From Bacillus cereus G9842 (lineage in GTDB: Bacteria; Bacillota; Bacilli; Bacillales; Bacillaceae_G): 64,000 nt of DNA. Positions within the stretch are counted from its first letter, which is position 1, and the number at the start of each line of letters is the position of its first letter. This document shows positions 1 to 8,509 of this stretch, piece by piece. The position numbers and the translations under genes were made by a program. The notes beneath the pieces are model-generated. The model was not told the DNA's origin and made no database searches. It saw only the letters and a list, made by a program, of their open reading frames with translations. The stretch is from NCBI RefSeq assembly GCF_000021305.1, contig NC_011772.1, positions 4,502,001-4,566,000 of the forward strand, written 5' to 3'.

Positions 1-1
1 A

Positions 2-313
2 CATATCGCAGAAAATGTAAACTTTTATAACGTTATGCTTGGGGATAAAGCTGCCGGAAACTACTCTTATAAAATGATGAAAACGATACAAGTGCATTTA
101 ACATTAAGCTTGTCTATTTCCCAACCAGATGACGAAGATCTTATGGTTCCTCGTGATATTTTGATTAGTTATGTGACAGGGGCTCACATCGGAATGATTA
201 TGTCATGGTTAAAAAGAGGAATGATATATACCCCGCATTTTATGGCGATGCAATTAACTCGTTTAATTATTTTAGGCGCTCATACTGCAGCAGGATTAGA
301 ACGACCTTTTTAA
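2..313 (+). CDS. TetR-family transcriptional regulator, C-terminal part
   Basis: This is the 3' part of a gene whose 5' end lies left of the window; the frame is open from base 2. About 103 residues are visible. The tail resembles the C-terminal ligand/dimer domain found in TetR regulators of the dihydroxyacetone-kinase-regulator type, with a block reading IP-like 'VPRDILISYVTGAHIGMI' followed by a WLKRGM and YTP element. The DNA-binding helix-turn-helix would be upstream and is not seen, so target and ligand cannot be inferred. It converges on the M42 peptidase gene and shares a terminator with it. Confidence 0.75.
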   Translation, partial: HIAENVNFYNVMLGDKAAGNYSYKMMKTIQVHLTLSLSISQPDDEDLMVPRDILISYVTGAHIGMIMSWLKRGMIYTPHFMAMQLTRLIILGAHTAAGLERPF

Positions 314-318
314 AACAT

Positions 319-350
319 AAAAAAGCGAAGGAAAATCTCCTTCGCTTTTT
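319..350. terminator. Bidirectional terminator between TetR gene and M42 peptidase gene
   Basis: A hairpin AGCGAAGGA/TCCTTCGCT is flanked by A-runs on the left and T-runs on the right, so it can end both converging transcripts. Confidence 0.85.
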
Positions 351-353
351 CTA

Positions 354-1439
354 TTAATTAAATGTAATGTTATGTACAGCATCCTTATCAAGACGTTTAA
401 TAACTTCTACAATTAACTTTACTGCATTTTCATAATCATCACGGTGTAACATTGCTGCATGAGAATGAATATAGCGCGTTGCAATTGTAATTGCCATAGA
501 AGGAATACCGTTTACAGCAATATGAATCGCACCCGCATCAGTTCCCCCGCCCGCTACTGAATCATATTGGTATGGGATTTGTAATTCGTCAGCAACATCA
601 ACTACGAAATCACGTAAACCTGTATGTCCAATAACAGAAGCATCATACAAAATGATTTGTGGTCCATCGCCCATTTTACTTTGCGCTTCTTTTGACGTTA
701 CACCCGGTGTATCTCCAGCGATACCAACATCTACTGCGAACGCGATATCTGGTTTAATATAATTCGCAGATGTTTTTGCACCACGAAGACCAACTTCTTC
801 TTGTACAGTTCCAACGCCGTATACAACGTTTGGATGCTTTTCATCTTTTAATTGTTTTAATACGTCAATTGCAATCGCACAACCGATTCGGTTATCCCAT
901 GCTTTTGCAAGTAACATTTTTTCATTCTTCATCACTTGGAATTCAAAGTAAGGTACAACTTGATCTCCTGGTCGTACGCCCCACTCCATTGCTTCTTCTT
1001 GGCTAGAAGCACCGATATCGATGAACATGTCTTTAATTTCAACTGGCTTTTTACGTGCTTCTGGAGGTAAGATGTGCGGTGGTTTTGAACCAATTACACC
1101 TGTTACATCTCCTTTACGCGTTACAATCGTCACGCGCTGTGCAAGCATAACTTGTGACCACCAGCCACCCACCGTTTGGAAGCGTAGGAAACCTTTGTCA
1201 TCAATTTGCGTAATCATAAAGCCAACTTCATCTAAATGACCTGCAACCATAATTTTCGGGCCGTTTTCTTCCCCTACTTTTTTCGCAACTAAACTTCCTA
1301 AATTATCAGTAGAAAGCTCGTCTGCAAATGGCTCGATATATTTCTTCATTACTTCGCGTGGTTCACGCTCGTTACCGGCAATACCACGTGCATCTGTTAA
1401 TTCTTTTAGCATTGTCAATGTCGCGTCTAATTTTGTCAT
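354..1439 (-). CDS. M42 family metallopeptidase (glutamyl aminopeptidase/endoglucanase-like)
   Basis: A 361-residue cytoplasmic, probably cobalt- or zinc-dependent aminopeptidase that trims N-terminal residues from peptides; M42 enzymes form large tetrahedral assemblies. Visible family marks are GHLDEVGF (first metal ligands), AWDNRIGC, the catalytic VQEEVGLRG block and the late [10 protein letters not shown] segment. The ATG at 1439 lies 8 bases behind AGGAGGG; a GTG nine bases upstream is inside the spacer and is rejected. It lies downstream of the dUTPase gene in the same direction, 70 bases apart, and may be co-transcribed. B. subtilis YsdC is a close relative by memory. Confidence 0.9.
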   Translation of the reverse strand: MTKLDATLTMLKELTDARGIAGNEREPREVMKKYIEPFADELSTDNLGSLVAKKVGEENGPKIMVAGHLDEVGFMITQIDDKGFLRFQTVGGWWSQVMLAQRVTIVTRKGDVTGVIGSKPPHILPPEARKKPVEIKDMFIDIGASSQEEAMEWGVRPGDQVVPYFEFQVMKNEKMLLAKAWDNRIGCAIAIDVLKQLKDEKHPNVVYGVGTVQEEVGLRGAKTSANYIKPDIAFAVDVGIAGDTPGVTSKEAQSKMGDGPQIILYDASVIGHTGLRDFVVDVADELQIPYQYDSVAGGGTDAGAIHIAVNGIPSMAITIATRYIHSHAAMLHRDDYENAVKLIVEVIKRLDKDAVHNITFN

Positions 1440-1509
1440 TGCCAACACCCTCCTTTTTCTTCAGTCAATTCATTATACAATAATTAAATTGAAATATTCA
1501 AAAATTAAA

Positions 1510-2001
1510 TTAGTATCCTTGTGTTTGACGCTGATGATTTACTTCATTTTTATCTAAATACGCTTTTTCAATCTCTTCTTGCTCAAATTCAAGCGCTTGT
1601 CCAAGTCGAAGATAGCTCGTAAATAATTCAATATAGTTTGTAATAGATGGTTGATCTGTAAAACGAATTACTTTCGCGTATGTGTCTAAGAAAATTTCCA
1701 CTTGTGTTTTATTCGTTTGTGCACATTTATAGAATAGGAAGTTTTTATCAATCCCTAAATCAATTCCGATTGATAAAATAAAATGCAAACCATCTACGTA
1801 TTCTTCTAATATTACTCCACGTTCCGAAGCTGGTTTGTTGCTCCAATATTTAAAACAACGTGTTTCATTTGCAAGTTCTCCAATTTCTACAAGAAGAGCT
1901 AACATTTTTTCTTTTAACAATTTTTTCGGTTGTAAGTCATGTTCTTTTGCAATACGGTCATCTAATTCTTTTTGTAATTTAAATAGTTGTAGTAAGTCCA
2001 T
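1510..2001 (-). CDS. dUTP diphosphatase, dimeric all-alpha type
   Basis: A 163-residue protein of the dUTPase_2/MazG-like fold, which hydrolyses dUTP to dUMP and pyrophosphate and so keeps uracil out of DNA. The metal-binding helices are visible as LLVEIGELANETRCFKYW and later EEYVDGLHF. This all-alpha enzyme is unrelated to the trimeric beta-sheet dUTPase. The ATG at 2001 follows GGAGGAGG by 8 bases; an in-frame ATG 21 bases upstream lacks such a site. It probably forms a two-gene unit with the M42 peptidase downstream. Confidence 0.88.
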   Translation of the reverse strand: MDLLQLFKLQKELDDRIAKEHDLQPKKLLKEKMLALLVEIGELANETRCFKYWSNKPASERGVILEEYVDGLHFILSIGIDLGIDKNFLFYKCAQTNKTQVEIFLDTYAKVIRFTDQPSITNYIELFTSYLRLGQALEFEQEEIEKAYLDKNEVNHQRQTQGY

Positions 2002-2252
2002 TCTATTGTCCTCCTCCAACATCGCATTTTACGCAACAATGTTGTTTCATCTCAAAGTTCATTATTATGTTTCAGTTCTTATGAATAAGTCAGCTATCTA
2101 CCTCTTTATAAAATAGCTTGTCCTTAATTTACAAATACGTTTCAGTCATCGCTCTTAAATTGTTCATCTGATGAAAGTTCCATATCATCTTTCCATTATA
2201 GCAGTGTCGTTTCGGCTAGGAAAGATACTCTTCTTTCCAAAAGAGCAGAATT

Positions 2253-2279
2253 AAAAAAAGCCAGGAGGATTCTCCTGAC
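2253..2279 (-). terminator. Second terminator downstream of rplT
   Basis: On the minus strand GTCAGGAG and CTCCTGGC pair around a short loop and are followed by a run of seven T. It lies about 110 bases beyond the main rplT terminator, with no complete gene between the two. Confidence 0.7.
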
Positions 2280-2388
2280 TTCACATATATATTCTTCTAT
2301 ACCGCTATAGTTTTTATATTAATTTTGTCATATCGATAACAGCACATCCGTTAATCTTTAGAACTTCAAACTTCTCTCTGAATACAAA

Positions 2389-2422
2389 CAAAAAACCTTA
2401 GAAGAAAATTCTTCTAAGGTTT
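2389..2422 (-). terminator. Terminator of the infC-rpmI-rplT operon
   Basis: A perfect stem AAACCTTAGAAG/CTTCTAAGGTTT starts 11 bases after the rplT stop and is followed by T residues on the minus strand. Confidence 0.88.
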
Positions 2423-2433
2423 CAACTAATTAA

Positions 2434-2790
2434 TTAGTTAATGTTGTTTTTTGCAACTGTTGCTAATTCAGCGAAAGCTTTTTCGTCATGAACAGCTAAG
2501 TCAGCAAGCATCTTGCGGTTAACTTCGATGCCAGCATTTTTAAGACCGTGCATTAAGCGGCTGTAAGAAAGACCATTCATACGAGCTGCTGCGTTGATAC
2601 GTGTAATCCATAATTTACGGAAGTCACGTTTCTTTTGACGGCGGTCACGGAATGCATACATTAGAGATTTCATAACCTGTTGGTTAGCAACCTTGAATAA
2701 TGTATTTTTTGAACCGTAGTAACCTTTTGCTAATTTTATAACTTTTTTACGACGTTGACGAGTAACTGTACCACCTTTTACTCTTGGCAT
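2434..2790 (-). CDS. rplT: 50S ribosomal protein L20
   Basis: A 118-residue, strongly basic protein that binds 23S rRNA early in 50S assembly. The full-length L20 family sequence is seen, from [16 protein letters not shown] to the C-terminal [11 protein letters not shown] block. It is the last gene of infC-rpmI-rplT and is preceded by AGGAGGTAATATT. In Bacillus, L20 also represses its own operon by binding the infC leader and promoting premature termination; a leader of that kind is present here upstream of infC. Confidence 0.98.
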
Positions 2791-2827
2791 AATATTACCT
2801 CCTAATTGTTCTATATATCAGCCGAAC

Positions 2828-3028
2828 TTATTTTAAGTTGTCAAGCATTTGACGAATGCGTTTGAAGTCACCAGCGCTTACTACACCAGCTTTACGTAGT
2901 TTACGTTTAGCTTTTGTAGATTTGTTAGCGAATAAATGGCTTGTGTAAGCGTGAGAACGTTTCAGTTTACCTGATCCAGTCTTTTTGAAACGCTTTGCAG
3001 CGCCGCGATGAGTTTTTTGTTTAGGCAT
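2828..3028 (-). CDS. rpmI: 50S ribosomal protein L35
   Basis: A 66-residue basic ribosomal protein with the typical [18 protein letters not shown] start and [16 protein letters not shown] middle. It is the central gene of the infC-rpmI-rplT operon, with 21 bases to infC upstream and 37 to rplT downstream, and has a GAGGAGG ribosome-binding site. Confidence 0.98.
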
Positions 3029-3049
3029 AGGTATTTCCTCCTCTATCTA

Positions 3050-3565
3050 TTACTTATCGTTTTTCGGTGCTAAAACTAAGAACATACTGCGTCCTTCCAT
3101 TTTAGGCTTAGATTCAACTGTACTAACTTCAGCACAAGCTTCTGAGAAGCGATCTAAAACACGTTGACCGATTTCTTTATGAGTAATGGCACGTCCTTTA
3201 AAGCGAATTGACGCTTTAACCTTGTCGCCTTTCTCTAAAAACTTGATAGCATTACGAAGTTTTGTGTTAAAGTCGTGTTCATCAATTGTTGGACTTAAAC
3301 GAACTTCTTTCATGCTAATTACTTTTTGATTTTTGCGCTGCTCTTTTTCTTTCTTCTGTTGCTCAAAGCGGAATTTACCGTAGTCCATAATGCGGCATAC
3401 TGGCGGTTTCGCATTTGGAGCAACTAATACTAAATCAAGATTAAGATTTGCAGCTAAGTCTAAAGCGTCATTACGAGACTTGATTCCAAGTTGATCGCCA
3501 TTTGCGCCAACTAAACGTACTTCACGTGCACGAATTTGCTCGTTAATCATCATATCCTTGCTAAT
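3050..3565 (-). CDS. infC: Translation initiation factor IF-3, ATT start codon
   Basis: IF-3 binds the 30S subunit, keeps it free of 50S and checks the start codon in the P site. The 171-residue product has the N-terminal domain ([14 protein letters not shown]), the lysine-rich linker and the C-terminal domain ([12 protein letters not shown]). I place the start at ATT (3563-3565), giving [10 protein letters not shown]: it lies 6 bases behind GGAGGTGG, whereas the ATGs at 3553 and 3550 are too far away. A non-ATG start is a known, self-regulating feature of infC genes. A longer upstream reading frame runs through the leader and is rejected. First gene of the operon with rpmI and rplT. Confidence 0.93.
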   Translation of the reverse strand: MSKDMMINEQIRAREVRLVGANGDQLGIKSRNDALDLAANLNLDLVLVAPNAKPPVCRIMDYGKFRFEQQKKEKEQRKNQKVISMKEVRLSPTIDEHDFNTKLRNAIKFLEKGDKVKASIRFKGRAITHKEIGQRVLDRFSEACAEVSTVESKPKMEGRSMFLVLAPKNDK

Positions 3566-3599
3566 AGTAAGCCACCTCCAAGGTTTTCTCAGAACATAT

Positions 3600-3757
3600 T
3601 TTGTAGTCATAGAACCCGACAAAAAAAGTGCGGGCATACGACACCCACACTTGTAAAATCTTAAGTAAGAAATACATTTACCTGCTAACTGCGAATGCGT
3701 CCATCAGGTGAGAAGCGGGTGCTTCTACTTGTTCCACAAAACAATATTCTATTATTC
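3600..3757 (-). promoter_or_regulatory. L20 leader (autoregulatory RNA of the infC operon) with attenuator terminator
   Basis: The RNA upstream of infC holds a hairpin GTGTGGG/CCCGCAC followed by seven T residues (3621-3652), an intrinsic terminator before the gene. Further upstream are the stem AGAAGC/GCTTCT and the CCTGATGG...AGCAGG element typical of the L20 leader family. In B. subtilis L20 binds such a leader and lowers read-through. The exact 5' boundary is my estimate from the nearer promoter. Confidence 0.8.
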
Positions 3758-3763
3758 TTGATG

Positions 3764-3792
3764 AGTTTATCATAGGACATGACGTCTGTCAA
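3764..3792 (-). promoter_or_regulatory. Sigma-A promoter P2 of infC operon
   Basis: On the minus strand TTGACA (3787-3792), 17 bases, then TAAACT (3764-3769). The -35 is perfect; the -10 matches in four of six positions. Transcription would start near 3757. Confidence 0.6.
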
Positions 3793-3826
3793 GAAGACGC
3801 GATGTGTTTTACTAACAACAAGAAAT

Positions 3827-3855
3827 ATTGTAACAAACAACTAACATACTTGCAA
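3827..3855 (-). promoter_or_regulatory. Sigma-A promoter P1 of infC operon
   Basis: On the minus strand TTGCAA (3850-3855), exactly 17 bases, then TACAAT (3827-3832). It lies about 60 bases upstream of P2, giving a leader of roughly 250 bases. Confidence 0.7.
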
Positions 3856-3916
3856 TACTTTTTTACGATAAGTGTTACATGGGTATTTTTTCTAATTCCC
3901 CTCAAGTATATTACAT

Positions 3917-3945
3917 AAAAAAGCCGCGGTATACCGCGGCTTTTT
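3917..3945. terminator. Terminator of thrS
   Basis: A perfect palindrome AGCCGCGG/CCGCGGCT with a TATA loop is flanked by A and T runs, directly behind the thrS stop codon. Confidence 0.9.
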
Positions 3946-3946
3946 C

Positions 3947-5884
3947 TTATCGTTTTCCTTCTACTTTAATCATGTCAACAAAAGCATCTAATGCGATTGT
4001 TTCTGATTTTTGTTCACCATATTTACGTACGTTTACGCCGTTTTCAGTTACTTCATTGTCACCTACTACAAGCATGTACGGAATTTTTTGCATTTGTGCT
4101 TCACGGATTTTGTAACCAATCTTCTCTTCACGAGTGTCTAATTCAACACGGATACCAGCACGACGCAATTCGTCTTGTACTTTCTTCGCATAGTCTAAAT
4201 GTACTTGCGGAGAAACTGGAATTACTTGTACTTGAACTGGAGCTAACCAAGTTGGGAATGCACCTTTGTATTCTTCAATTAAGAAGGCTACGAAGCGTTC
4301 CATAGTTGATACAACACCACGGTGAATTACAACTGGACGATGTTGCTTACCGTCTTCACCAACATAAGTTAATTCAAAGCGTTCTGGAAGTAAGAAGTCT
4401 AATTGTACAGTTGAAAGTGTTTCGTCTTTTCCAAGAGCAGTACGAACTTGAACATCCAGTTTTGGACCGTAGAATGCCGCTTCACCTTCAGCTTCATAGT
4501 AATCAAGACCCATTTCATCCATAGCTTCTTTTAACATACCTTGTGCTTTTTCCCACATCTCATCATCCGCATAATACTTTTTAGTATCTGCTGGGTCGCG
4601 ATAAGATAGACGGAATGAGTAGTTCTCTAAACCGAAATCTTTGTACACTTCTAGAGTTAAGTTTACAACACGTTTTAACTCTTCTTTAATTTGATCTGGA
4701 CGAACGAAAATGTGCGCATCGTTTAAAGTCATTCCGCGTACACGTTGTAATCCAGATAACGCACCTGACATTTCATAACGATGCATTGTTCCAAGTTCCG
4801 CAATACGGATTGGTAATTCACGGTAGCTGTGAATATCATTTTTATAAACCATCATATGGTGAGGACAGTTCATTGGACGAAGAACTAATTCTTCATTATC
4901 CATTTCCATTGATGGGAACATGCCATCACGGTAGTGGTTCCAGTGACCAGAAGTTTCATATAACTCTCTGCTTCCTAATACTGGAGTGTATACGTGATCA
5001 TAACCTAAGCTTGCTTCTTTATCAACGATGTAACGCTCGATAATACGACGAATTGTTGCACCTTTTGGTAACCAAAGTGGTAAACCTTGTCCTACTTTTT
5101 GGCTATTAGTAAATAGTTTTAATTCTTTACCTAATTTACGGTGATCGCGCTCTTTCGCTTCTTCAAGCATACGTAAGTGCTCATCTAGTTCTGCTTTCTT
5201 AACGAATGCAGTACCGTAAATACGTTGTAACATTTTATTATTGCTATCGCCGCGCCAGTAAGCACCTGCAACGCTTAATAATTTAAACACTTTAATTTTC
5301 CCTGTAGATGGAAGGTGAACACCACGGCAAAGGTCGAAGAATTCGCCTTGCTCATAGATTGAAATAACTGCATCTTCTGGAAGGTCGTTAATTAAATCTA
5401 ATTTTAACTCATCGCCAATTTCTTCAAAGCGACGAAGTGCTTCTGCACGTGGTACTTCATGACGAACGATTTCTAAGTTCTCGTTCACGATTTTTTGCAT
5501 TTCTTTTTCGATTTTCTTGAAGTCTTCAACTGTAATTGCTTCTTCCATATCGATATCGTAATAGAAGCCATTTTCAATTACTGGGCCAATGCCAAGCTCA
5601 AGCTTAACATCTTTATATAAACGTTTTAACGCTTGTGCTAAAAGGTGGGCTGTTGAATGGCGTAAAATATATAAGCCATCTTCAGAATCTAATGTAATAA
5701 TAGAAACTGCACCATCTTCTTCGATTGGTGTAACAAGATCGATCATCTCATCGTTTAATTTTCCAGCTACAGCTTTTTTCTTTAAGCCTGGGCTAATAGA
5801 AGCTGCGATTTCTTCAGTTGTTACGCCTTTTGGAAACTCCTTCACAGCTCCATCAGGGAAAGTAATTTTAACTACATCTGCCAT
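3947..5884 (-). CDS. thrS: Threonine--tRNA ligase
   Basis: A 645-residue class II aminoacyl-tRNA synthetase that charges tRNA-Thr. In order it shows a TGS domain (about residues 1-64), the SAD editing domain with its [11 protein letters not shown] motif, the catalytic core with [10 protein letters not shown] (zinc site) and the C-terminal anticodon-binding domain. The ATG at 5884 matches the family start [17 protein letters not shown]; an adjacent upstream GTG is possible but less likely. Its own T-box leader and terminator make it a monocistronic, tRNA-regulated unit. Confidence 0.97.
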   Translation of the reverse strand: MADVVKITFPDGAVKEFPKGVTTEEIAASISPGLKKKAVAGKLNDEMIDLVTPIEEDGAVSIITLDSEDGLYILRHSTAHLLAQALKRLYKDVKLELGIGPVIENGFYYDIDMEEAITVEDFKKIEKEMQKIVNENLEIVRHEVPRAEALRRFEEIGDELKLDLINDLPEDAVISIYEQGEFFDLCRGVHLPSTGKIKVFKLLSVAGAYWRGDSNNKMLQRIYGTAFVKKAELDEHLRMLEEAKERDHRKLGKELKLFTNSQKVGQGLPLWLPKGATIRRIIERYIVDKEASLGYDHVYTPVLGSRELYETSGHWNHYRDGMFPSMEMDNEELVLRPMNCPHHMMVYKNDIHSYRELPIRIAELGTMHRYEMSGALSGLQRVRGMTLNDAHIFVRPDQIKEELKRVVNLTLEVYKDFGLENYSFRLSYRDPADTKKYYADDEMWEKAQGMLKEAMDEMGLDYYEAEGEAAFYGPKLDVQVRTALGKDETLSTVQLDFLLPERFELTYVGEDGKQHRPVVIHRGVVSTMERFVAFLIEEYKGAFPTWLAPVQVQVIPVSPQVHLDYAKKVQDELRRAGIRVELDTREEKIGYKIREAQMQKIPYMLVVGDNEVTENGVNVRKYGEQKSETIALDAFVDMIKVEGKR

Positions 5885-5916
5885 CACTGGTCACTCCTCT
5901 TTTTCTCAAAATAAAA

Positions 5917-6165
5917 AACACTCATCCCATAAAAAGGGACGAGTGTTGAATTCGTGGTTCCACCCTTGTTCCAATTAACATGATCGTTAATTGCTCAAGT
6001 TCAACATAACGGTGTTGTCCGTTAGCAATTACTAAAAGAATCGTTCACTGCTAAAGTTTAGAGGTGGTAAGTAATAATCCCGTACTAGGAAGCTCACACC
6101 CTAAGGCTTCCCTCTCTGAAAATCGTAGAAAACTACTCATGTCCTCATCATGACATTTCGATATA
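5917..6165 (-). promoter_or_regulatory. T-box riboswitch (tRNA-Thr responsive) upstream of thrS
   Basis: The conserved T-box AAGGGTGGAACCACG lies at 5953-5967 on the minus strand. It is followed by an intrinsic terminator, AACACTCGTCCC/GGGATGAGTGTT plus T-run, at 5917-5947; the T-box can pair into the competing antiterminator. Farther upstream lie the purine-rich AGAGAGGGAA element of Stem I and a TTACCACC stretch containing ACC, a plausible threonine specifier. The 5' end is approximate. Uncharged tRNA-Thr should favour read-through into thrS. Confidence 0.9.
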
Positions 6166-6191
6166 TTTCATTTATGTAGGTAATTATATGC

Positions 6192-7073
6192 TCAAAAACT
6201 TAGAAAATCAAGGGCGTTACCTTTATTTTTTAAATTTTTCACATTGCGCTCAAAATCATGTAATCCATGTAATTGGACCCGTTCTTGAAACACATTTCGC
6301 AAAGTAATAATCATATTATGGTCTTGTTCCTTCGTATATAAATAAATCTTTTTTGGCGAAATAGAAAGAAGCGGCGCAATTACTTTTGTATCAATATATA
6401 CATCATTTTGCTTTAATAATTCTTCATCTATATATTGGACCAACTTCTCCTGTTTTAAACGTCTACCTTTATCATCATAAAAGATAAAGCTTTCATCAAA
6501 AATAAGATGCACACAGGACAAGCGTGATTTACGGCTACTCACTTGTTGCCGAAGCGTTTCAATGAACATTTGGTATTCTTGCTCCATCTTATACTCATCA
6601 ATTGCCACTTCCGCAAGTTTAGCCACCATTTCCCTATATGTACGAAGACGAAAACGGATATATGATGAAAACGAGAATGAGAGCGGATCACAAAGCCAAT
6701 TATTTAAAGAAGACTTAATATATGACTCAAATGCGTTACGAGTTAAATCCTGAGCTACACCTTTTCTTCTTCCCTTTAAAATCTCATGTGCCATGTGCAA
6801 TATTTGATGACACTCTTCTTGTTCTTCATAAAAAAACTTTTCTTTTAAGATCGTATAAATCCACTCATTTTGTTTCACATTCACAATGAAATACACCATT
6901 ACTGGCAATAAGATCTTTTCAATATAATTCGATTCATGTACTGGTATGTGAATCACCACTTTTTGCTCCTGTAAATACACACTCGTTTCCTTATATAACA
7001 CTTCCGCTCTTTTCAGCAATTGTCTATATACGTGCATAGCATCATTTTTTTCTTCGAAGCAAATTTCAATCAC
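6192..7073 (-). CDS. ytxC: YtxC-family sporulation-associated protein
   Basis: A 293-residue soluble protein that I recognise as YtxC from its length, its sequence style and its place between dnaI and thrS, the same position as in B. subtilis. It has no clear membrane segment or catalytic motif; the middle is rich in charged, helical segments and there are conserved Trp/Phe blocks such as SSLNNWLCDPLSF. The start is GTG behind AAGGGGGG. The family is counted among sporulation proteins, but a biochemical role is not known to me. Confidence 0.82.
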   Translation of the reverse strand: MIEICFEEKNDAMHVYRQLLKRAEVLYKETSVYLQEQKVVIHIPVHESNYIEKILLPVMVYFIVNVKQNEWIYTILKEKFFYEEQEECHQILHMAHEILKGRRKGVAQDLTRNAFESYIKSSLNNWLCDPLSFSFSSYIRFRLRTYREMVAKLAEVAIDEYKMEQEYQMFIETLRQQVSSRKSRLSCVHLIFDESFIFYDDKGRRLKQEKLVQYIDEELLKQNDVYIDTKVIAPLLSISPKKIYLYTKEQDHNMIITLRNVFQERVQLHGLHDFERNVKNLKNKGNALDFLSF

Positions 7074-7244
7074 TTTTGTCCCCCCTTTTATCCCTGCTCT
7101 AAAGGACTGTATCTATACGTTACAAATCCTATAAGAGTCCTTTCCGCGTGAAGTTCACTCTTAGTAGAATTACATTTCCTATCGTTAGAAAATCCACTCA
7201 ATCTGGCTTGCTAATTTTATATATATTAAGGGAGGGAGAAAAAA

Positions 7245-7322
7245 ATGATACAAGCTACTATGAATTTTTTATTGTATACTTTATTTATCACTAAAAGGGG
7301 GTATGTGAATGTTCGAATATAA
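7245..7322 (+). CDS. Possible 25-residue leader ORF overlapping the DUF4177 gene
   Basis: An ATG stands 6 bases behind GGGAGGGAG and opens a 25-codon frame whose stop falls 14 bases inside the next gene, in another frame. The peptide is partly hydrophobic (MNFLLYTLFIT). The strong ribosome-binding site and the overlap suggest translational coupling, but such a short frame could be chance. Confidence 0.35.
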   Translation: MIQATMNFLLYTLFITKRGYVNVRI

Positions 7323-7506
7323 ATTCGTAAAAGTCGAATTCCATTGGGGGCTCACTCGCTCAAAACTAGCTGAAGACTACCAAGAAATTATTCAAGAACA
7401 TGCTAGAGATGACTGGAGGTTCGTACAGATTGTCGCCCCTACGATTGGCAGTTCTGGACAACCTGAATATTTCGACCTCATATTTGAAAAGAAAATATCA
7501 CTATAA
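7309..7506 (+). CDS. DUF4177 domain-containing small protein
   Basis: A 65-residue soluble protein with the DUF4177 pattern: an N-terminal beta strand MFEYKFVKVEF, a helical middle ending in the DDWRFVQIVAP block, and a C-terminal strand EYFDLIFEKK. The function of the domain is unknown. The ATG follows AAAAGGGGG by 8 bases. It is transcribed toward dnaI and separated from it by a shared terminator, so it is a stand-alone gene. Confidence 0.8.
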   Translation: MFEYKFVKVEFHWGLTRSKLAEDYQEIIQEHARDDWRFVQIVAPTIGSSGQPEYFDLIFEKKISL

Positions 7507-7509
7507 TAC

Positions 7510-7540
7510 AAAAGAGCAAGCTTCTCAGCTTGCTCTTTTA
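7510..7540. terminator. Bidirectional terminator between DUF4177 gene and dnaI
   Basis: Stem AAAGAGCAAGC/GCTTGCTCTTT with a short TTCTCA loop; it overlaps the last bases of dnaI and serves both converging genes. Confidence 0.85.
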
Positions 7541-8476
7541 CTTATGACGACGATTTTTCCCACCAATCGGAATTGGTTTCGCTAAATATTTAATTCGTTC
7601 CATAATACGTGCTGCCTTCATTTCTTCAGCCTCACCACGCTGTGTATACGTTAAATGGTGTTCCAGTTGTTTAAAATCAAAATTAGACGTAAAGAACGTC
7701 GGTAAGTTTTCTAACATACGGAATTGCAAGATTGCACCAAGCACATCGTCACGCACAAAGCTTGACATTGCTTCTGCCCCGATATCATCTAACATTAAAA
7801 CTTGTACGCGTTTAACCGCATCAATCTTTTCACCAATCGAATTATCTTGAATCGAACTTTTGATTTCACGTAAAAATTCTGGGAAGTATACGAGCATCGA
7901 ACTTATTTTCTTTCGAGCAAGCTCGTTCGCAATTGCTCCTAAAAGGTACGTTTTTCCTACACCAAATTTACCGTACAAATATAAACCTTGTGCTTTTTTA
8001 CCTGGTTCATATGTACTTAAAAATTCATTCGCTGCACCAATTGCATCGATACGTGCATTTAAATCAGAAGGGTCTAAGTTTTCCATAGTTGCCTGTAAAA
8101 TATCCGTTGGCATATATACACTTTGAACGAGTTTTTCATATTTCTTTCTCTCGTCATGTGCTACTTTTCTAACGCAGCGATCATATTGAATATCAATCAT
8201 TTTCCCTTGAATAACAAGCTTTGGCTCGTACCCTTGCAGCATATTTTTACATGAACCTAAATCCGGACAATCCACGCAACCTACACTTTGTCCAATATAT
8301 TCATATAGCTTCACAAGACTGCGCTCAATCATAGAAGTCGTTACTTCACCTTTATGTTCGTCTATAAATTCTTTCACACGCGGATGCGCCATTACTTCTG
8401 CCTTTAATACTTCATATCTATTTTTAAATTTTTCATTTCCCATTAATTTTGCAAATGAATTTTGAATATGCTCCAT
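7538..8476 (-). CDS. dnaI: Primosomal protein DnaI, helicase loader
   Basis: A 312-residue AAA+ ATPase that loads the replicative helicase DnaC at the origin and at restart sites together with DnaB and DnaD. Visible are an N-terminal zinc-binding part with CVDCPDLGSC near residues 88-97, a Walker A motif GKFGVGKT, Walker B LMLDDIGAE and a sensor region FTSNFDF. The ATG follows AGGTGAGAAA. It is 33 bases behind dnaB and ends the nrdR-dnaB-dnaI unit. Confidence 0.96.
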   Translation of the reverse strand: MEHIQNSFAKLMGNEKFKNRYEVLKAEVMAHPRVKEFIDEHKGEVTTSMIERSLVKLYEYIGQSVGCVDCPDLGSCKNMLQGYEPKLVIQGKMIDIQYDRCVRKVAHDERKKYEKLVQSVYMPTDILQATMENLDPSDLNARIDAIGAANEFLSTYEPGKKAQGLYLYGKFGVGKTYLLGAIANELARKKISSMLVYFPEFLREIKSSIQDNSIGEKIDAVKRVQVLMLDDIGAEAMSSFVRDDVLGAILQFRMLENLPTFFTSNFDFKQLEHHLTYTQRGEAEEMKAARIMERIKYLAKPIPIGGKNRRHK

Positions 8477-8509
8477 TTTCTCACCTCAAAGAGCGTTCAT
8501 TCTCTTCTA

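Noticed and set aside
3566..3637. Upstream extension of infC
   Set aside because: It would translate the leader attenuator; the ATT start with ideal spacing fits the known IF-3 N terminus.
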